From NCBI GenBank assembly GCA_046344715.1, contig JBKDKX010000010.1, positions 1 to 64,000 on the forward strand: a DNA stretch of 64,000 nt. The letters are read 5' to 3'. The notes below the pieces were generated by a model that was not told the DNA's origin, searched no databases, and was given only the letters and a program-made list of their open reading frames with translations. The position numbers and the translations under genes were made by a program. Of this stretch, positions 60,963 to 64,000 are shown piece by piece (the stretch's first letter is position 1; every line of letters starts with the position of its first letter). Source of the DNA: CAZAQK01 sp046344715 (lineage in GTDB: Bacteria; Pseudomonadota; Alphaproteobacteria; Rickettsiales; SXRF01).

Positions 60963-62276
60963 TTATTTATACGCTCTCCTATCGTGCACACGTGCAATTT
61001 CACCATGCACGGATGTATCTAACCCTTGATTTTCTGCCTCATGATGAACCCTAATTGGAGTGATCGCATTTACCACTTTAATTAATACATACGTCATCAC
61101 CGCAGTAAATATTGTTACCACAACCACTGCAAAAATATTGGCTTGGAAAAGCGATGTTTCACCACTTACTAAAATTCCTTCAACCGCAATCGCAGGATTA
61201 ACCGCTTTAGATGCAAACATACCTGTCATGATAGCACCTAAAATACCACCAACACCGTGGCAGGCAAACACATCCAGCGCGTCATCAAGATGCGTCTGAG
61301 TTTTGATGAAATGCGCGAACAGGTTACAAAATACACCAGCGAAAGCGCACATGATAATTGCTGATTGAACGGTTACATATCCTGCAGCAGGCGTAATGAC
61401 AACCAAGCCAACAACAAGGCCAATACATGCACCAACGGCACTCGGCTTGCTGTGCTTAATCCAGTCCACCATCATCCAAGCCACGAATGCTGCCGCTGCA
61501 CCCACATAGGTGGTTACGAATGCGTGCGCTGCCAAATGACCGGAAGCAATAGCAGAACCCGCGTTAAATCCAAACCAGCCAAACCAGAGCAGTGCTGCGC
61601 CAAGCATGATCATTGACACGTCATTAGGGCGGTTTATTTCACCCGCATTGATGCGCTTTCCATACATCATAGCAGCAACCAGCCCCGCAACACCCGCAGT
61701 AATATGAACTACAAGACCACCGGCAAAATCAAGTCCACCATCAGCAGCAATCCAACCACCTGGACCCCACACCCAATGCGCAACAGGTACATAAACGCAA
61801 ATGCTCCAAAGCACCAGCAGGAATACCCACGCCTTAAAATTCACACGCTCTGCAATCGCACCGGTGATTAACGCTGGTGTAATGGCGGCAAACATCATCT
61901 GGAATGCCATGAAAGCATAATGCGGCACCTTCGCATCACCATATACGGTGTTTACCATGCCATCTAGCATGAAAAAGCTTGTGCCGCCAATAAAGCCATT
62001 ACCTTCACTAAACACAAGGCTGTAGCCAATCGTAACCCAGATAAGCCCAACAACCGCAAGTGCCACGTAATTCTGTAGCAAAGTAGATACCACGTTTTTT
62101 CGGTTCACCATGCCGGCGTAGAAAAAAGCAAGCCCAGGAGTCATAAGCATTACAAGCGCGGCAGATACAAGAAGCCATGCCGTATTGCCAGAATCTACTG
62201 CAGTTACTGCGTCATCCGCACATGCCGAAGATGATGCAAACGCAGCAATTGCAAACGCAGCAAGTATTTTTTTCAT
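60963..62276 (-). CDS. amtB: Ammonium transporter
   Basis: Trimeric Amt/Mep/Rh channel with a cleavable signal peptide (KKILAAFAIAAFASSSACA) and eleven helices. The pore contains the FYAGMVNRKN and FNAGSAIASGHLAAHAFV regions and DVFACHGVGGILGAIMTG with the second pore His. It is 437 aa. AAGGAG lies 9 nt before the ATG. glnK, the usual partner, is not adjacent; instead a Cache-like sensor follows. Confidence 0.96.
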   Translation of the reverse strand: MKKILAAFAIAAFASSSACADDAVTAVDSGNTAWLLVSAALVMLMTPGLAFFYAGMVNRKNVVSTLLQNYVALAVVGLIWVTIGYSLVFSEGNGFIGGTSFFMLDGMVNTVYGDAKVPHYAFMAFQMMFAAITPALITGAIAERVNFKAWVFLLVLWSICVYVPVAHWVWGPGGWIAADGGLDFAGGLVVHITAGVAGLVAAMMYGKRINAGEINRPNDVSMIMLGAALLWFGWFGFNAGSAIASGHLAAHAFVTTYVGAAAAFVAWMMVDWIKHSKPSAVGACIGLVVGLVVITPAAGYVTVQSAIIMCAFAGVFCNLFAHFIKTQTHLDDALDVFACHGVGGILGAIMTGMFASKAVNPAIAVEGILVSGETSLFQANIFAVVVVTIFTAVMTYVLIKVVNAITPIRVHHEAENQGLDTSVHGEIARVHDRRAYK

Positions 62277-62419
62277 GGCTCTACTCCTTAGATATACATA
62301 AACACATTGCTCAAAACAACCAGAGCACCTTTACCCATGTTATATTTTGATATAATTAATTTTTCCTTAATCTCAAATCGATGTTGGATGTATCCAATAA
62401 AACCGGCATTCGACCAATT

Positions 62420-62434
62420 TGTTATAACATAACA
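62420..62434 (+). promoter_or_regulatory. Zur-like operator
   Basis: TGTTATAACATAACA is a palindrome with perfect 6-bp arms. Read on the minus strand with flanks it begins GAAATGTTATGTTATAACA, close to the enterobacterial Zur consensus GAAATGTTATANTATAACA. It lies 58 bp before the His-rich gene and znuC, fitting zinc-dependent repression. Confidence 0.75.
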
Positions 62435-62491
62435 TTTCTATTGCCTCGCCCCATCATTTGGCGTAGGTTGCCCCAGAATTTTGGGGTTATC

Positions 62492-62683
62492 ATGTTGTAT
62501 TGGAGTGCATTTCAGAGAATTTTGCTTGCCGCATTGCTTGTTAGCACGCTGTGGGGTGCGGCCGCTTTGGTAATTCAAATGCCTGAGCCTGCTCCTTCTA
62601 ATGACCACCACGAAGCGCATGAACCTGAAGACGTGCACGAAGATAGCCAACATAAAGAGCACGAACATGATCATAACCATTGA
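62492..62683 (+). CDS. Small membrane protein with His-rich tail, zinc cluster
   Basis: It is 63 aa from ATG 62492. A single hydrophobic helix (about 8-30, ILLAALLVSTLWGAAALVIQ) is followed by an acidic His-rich tail (NDHHEAHEPEDVHEDSQHKE, then HEHDHNH) with about ten His. Such tails bind zinc, as in the ZnuA loop. It is the first gene behind the Zur-like box and overlaps znuC by 17 bp. A periplasmic zinc-buffering or donor role is inferred. An upstream in-frame TTG-type start is unlikely because it would run through the operator region. Confidence 0.68.
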   Translation: MLYWSAFQRILLAALLVSTLWGAAALVIQMPEPAPSNDHHEAHEPEDVHEDSQHKEHEHDHNH

Positions 62684-63392
62684 GAACCTCACACTGAGTT
62701 ATGATCGTCACCCTGCGGTGCATCATATGAATGGCACATTTGAGGCGGGATCGCTCACTGCCATCACTGGCCCAAACGGCGCAGGAAAAAGCACCTTGCT
62801 CAAAGCCATAGCAGGCATACTCACGCCATCAGACGGGCAAATTCATATCGCCTGCAGTACCGATGAAATCGCTTATTTACCGCAGGCCTCCGCCATTGAT
62901 AGAGATTTCCCCATCACTGCACTGCAAATGATTGCAACCGGCTTCTGGAAAAAAGCAGGCGGTTTTGGAAAAATCAATGCGGATCACCTCAAACAAGCCC
63001 AGCAAACACTACAAACAGTTGGCCTTCAGGGTTTTGAGCACCGTCAGCTTTCCACCCTTTCCGCAGGCCAGATGCAGCGCGCCCTGTTTGCCCGCCTGAT
63101 TGTGCAGGATGCCAAGGTTATTCTTCTCGATGAGCCACTCTCCGCCGTGGACACCGACACATGCGAGAAGCTTCTGGAAATCATTGCAGGCTGGCACAAG
63201 GAAGGACGTACTATCATCTGCGTACTGCATGATTTTGCGCAGATTCGTGAACATTTCCCGCAGTGCCTGCTACTGGCGCGTGATTGCATTGGCTGGGGTA
63301 AAACCTCAGACATTCTGACCTCAGAAAAACTTTCACGCACACGGCAATTCCGCGCCGCATGGCAGGATCATCCGGAGGTATGCGAGCAATGA
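62667..63392 (+). CDS. znuC: Zinc ABC transporter ATPase
   Basis: ATPase of a metal ABC importer. Walker A GPNGAGKST is at about residues 34-42, the signature is LSAGQMQRALFAR, and Walker B is VILLDEPLSAVD. It is 241 aa. ATG 62667 gives the normal MIITIENLTLSYD start. The Zur-like box and His-rich partner favour zinc over manganese or iron. znuA is not in the window. Confidence 0.9.
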   Translation: MIITIENLTLSYDRHPAVHHMNGTFEAGSLTAITGPNGAGKSTLLKAIAGILTPSDGQIHIACSTDEIAYLPQASAIDRDFPITALQMIATGFWKKAGGFGKINADHLKQAQQTLQTVGLQGFEHRQLSTLSAGQMQRALFARLIVQDAKVILLDEPLSAVDTDTCEKLLEIIAGWHKEGRTIICVLHDFAQIREHFPQCLLLARDCIGWGKTSDILTSEKLSRTRQFRAAWQDHPEVCEQ

Positions 63393-64000
63393 TAGATGTA
63401 ATCATCACACCATTTACCGAACATGGCTATATGGCGCGCGCACTGGTTGCTTGCCTTGCTATCTCTATTGGCGCGGCCCCTCTTGGGGTATTCATGGTAC
63501 TGCGCCGCATGGCGCTGATTGGTGACGCTATGCAGCACGCCATCCTCCCAGGCGTTGCAGTGGCATATCTTATGGCTGGCTTGTCCCTCTGGCCGATGAC
63601 AGTGGGCGGTCTGATTGCAGGCGTTGTGGTGGCTGCGCTGGCTGGATTTGTTACGCGCAACACGCCCCTGAAGGAAGATGCCAGTTTTACCGGCGTATAC
63701 CTTATCTCCATAGCGCTGGGCGTGGTGCTGGTTTCGCTAAAAGGCGATGTGCATGAGCTGGAACATATTTTGTTTGGCGATGTAAAAACCATGAGCAATC
63801 AAGCCGTGATCATGATTGTGAGTGCCGTGAGTATCAGTACGTTCGTGTTTGCAATTATTTATCGTATGTTGGTGGTGGAATGTTTTGATCCAAATTTCAT
63901 GAAAGTAGTTAGCGGCAAAGGCGGCGTGGTGTACCAGTTGTTCCTGCTGATGGTGGTGATGAACCTCGTTGCTGCATTCCACGCGCTGGGCACGCTGATG
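63389..64000 (+). CDS. znuB: Zinc ABC transporter permease, cut by window end
   Basis: ABC-3 family permease. ATG overlaps the znuC stop (ATGA). The visible 204 residues include GVFMVLRRMALIGDAMQHAI and PGVAVAYLMAG, the conserved cytoplasmic motif of the family, and several membrane helices. The frame is open through 64000; about 60-70 residues are missing. Confidence 0.9.
   Translation, partial: MIDVIITPFTEHGYMARALVACLAISIGAAPLGVFMVLRRMALIGDAMQHAILPGVAVAYLMAGLSLWPMTVGGLIAGVVVAALAGFVTRNTPLKEDASFTGVYLISIALGVVLVSLKGDVHELEHILFGDVKTMSNQAVIMIVSAVSISTFVFAIIYRMLVVECFDPNFMKVVSGKGGVVYQLFLLMVVMNLVAAFHALGTLM

Noticed and set aside
62277..62380. Sigma-54 promoter before amtB
   Set aside because: A GG...GC pair exists but with 9 instead of 10 intervening bases, so it does not fit a -24/-12 element.

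Overview
The window carries a dense, moderate-GC bacterial chromosome that looks alphaproteobacterial. The main evidence is gene order: tpiA-secG-pyrG-kdsA-eno-ftsB-pdhA-pdhB-pdhC-lpd, a PpiD-like foldase next to trpE-trpG-trpD-trpC, and kdsD-lptC-lptA-lptB-rpoN-hpf-ptsN. COQ9, NDUFA9-like and ELM1-like proteins agree with this. LPS assembly, Kdo, tryptophan and queuosine genes argue against an extremely reduced endosymbiont. Many short palindromic repeats are scattered through the genome, some inside reading frames. I cannot name the order or genus.

Layout. 1-9060 (minus): pteridine-reductase-like SDR, ptsN, hpf, a lone CpaF-type ATPase, rpoN, lptB, lptA, lptC, kdsD and RNase D. A plus-strand secreted orphan and a putative Pho-controlled small RNA are wedged into the lptB/rpoN junction. 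9.1-15 kb: retropepsin-like membrane protease, then a TolC-MacA-MacB type export system. 15-19 kb: acyltransferase, two Cys-bearing secreted proteins behind a Pho box, and a polytopic membrane protein. 19-25.6 kb: NDUFA9-like protein, GST, QueG, glutaredoxin, a soluble histidine kinase, COQ9 and a pilin-like protein. 25.7-41.2 kb (mostly minus): the pyruvate dehydrogenase operon, with a helix-turn-helix fused to E1 alpha and several accessory genes inserted, then ftsB, eno, kdsA, pyrG, secG and tpiA. 41.3-48.8 kb (plus): PpiD-like foldase, trpEGDC, DUF599 protein and M15-like peptidase. 49-53.4 kb: ELM1-like, RadC, Map, CinA-like and an outer-membrane barrel. 53.6-58.8 kb: tRNA-Leu followed by an accessory patch with GIY-YIG, PhnA-like, rhodanese/ArsR, AhpD-like, Dps, patatin and a decayed gene. 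58.9-64 kb: CorA, a sensor paired with AmtB, and a zinc importer (znuC, znuB) behind a Zur-like box.

Three results seem most worth following. (1) Three four-unit Pho boxes share an 11-bp period and an unusual AGTTCAC-like second unit. They precede a putative small RNA and small secreted orphan proteins, and two of the three sit in junctions of otherwise conserved operons. (2) Pyruvate dehydrogenase E1 alpha carries an N-terminal XRE-type DNA-binding domain, with a possible internal start that would release normal E1 alpha. (3) Palindromic repeats are tied to small GIY-YIG nucleases. One nuclease gene lies exactly between perfect 28-bp inverted arms, while a gene-free version of the same element lies 2 kb away. 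Related palindromes have entered reading frames, including ELM1 and the prepilin leader.

Other points: RNase D appears to start at ATT, because its catalytic DxE lies upstream of the first ATG. A SqrR/BigR-type ArsR regulator has an operator inside a near-consensus promoter. All functional calls rest on motifs and context read by eye; no database search was run.
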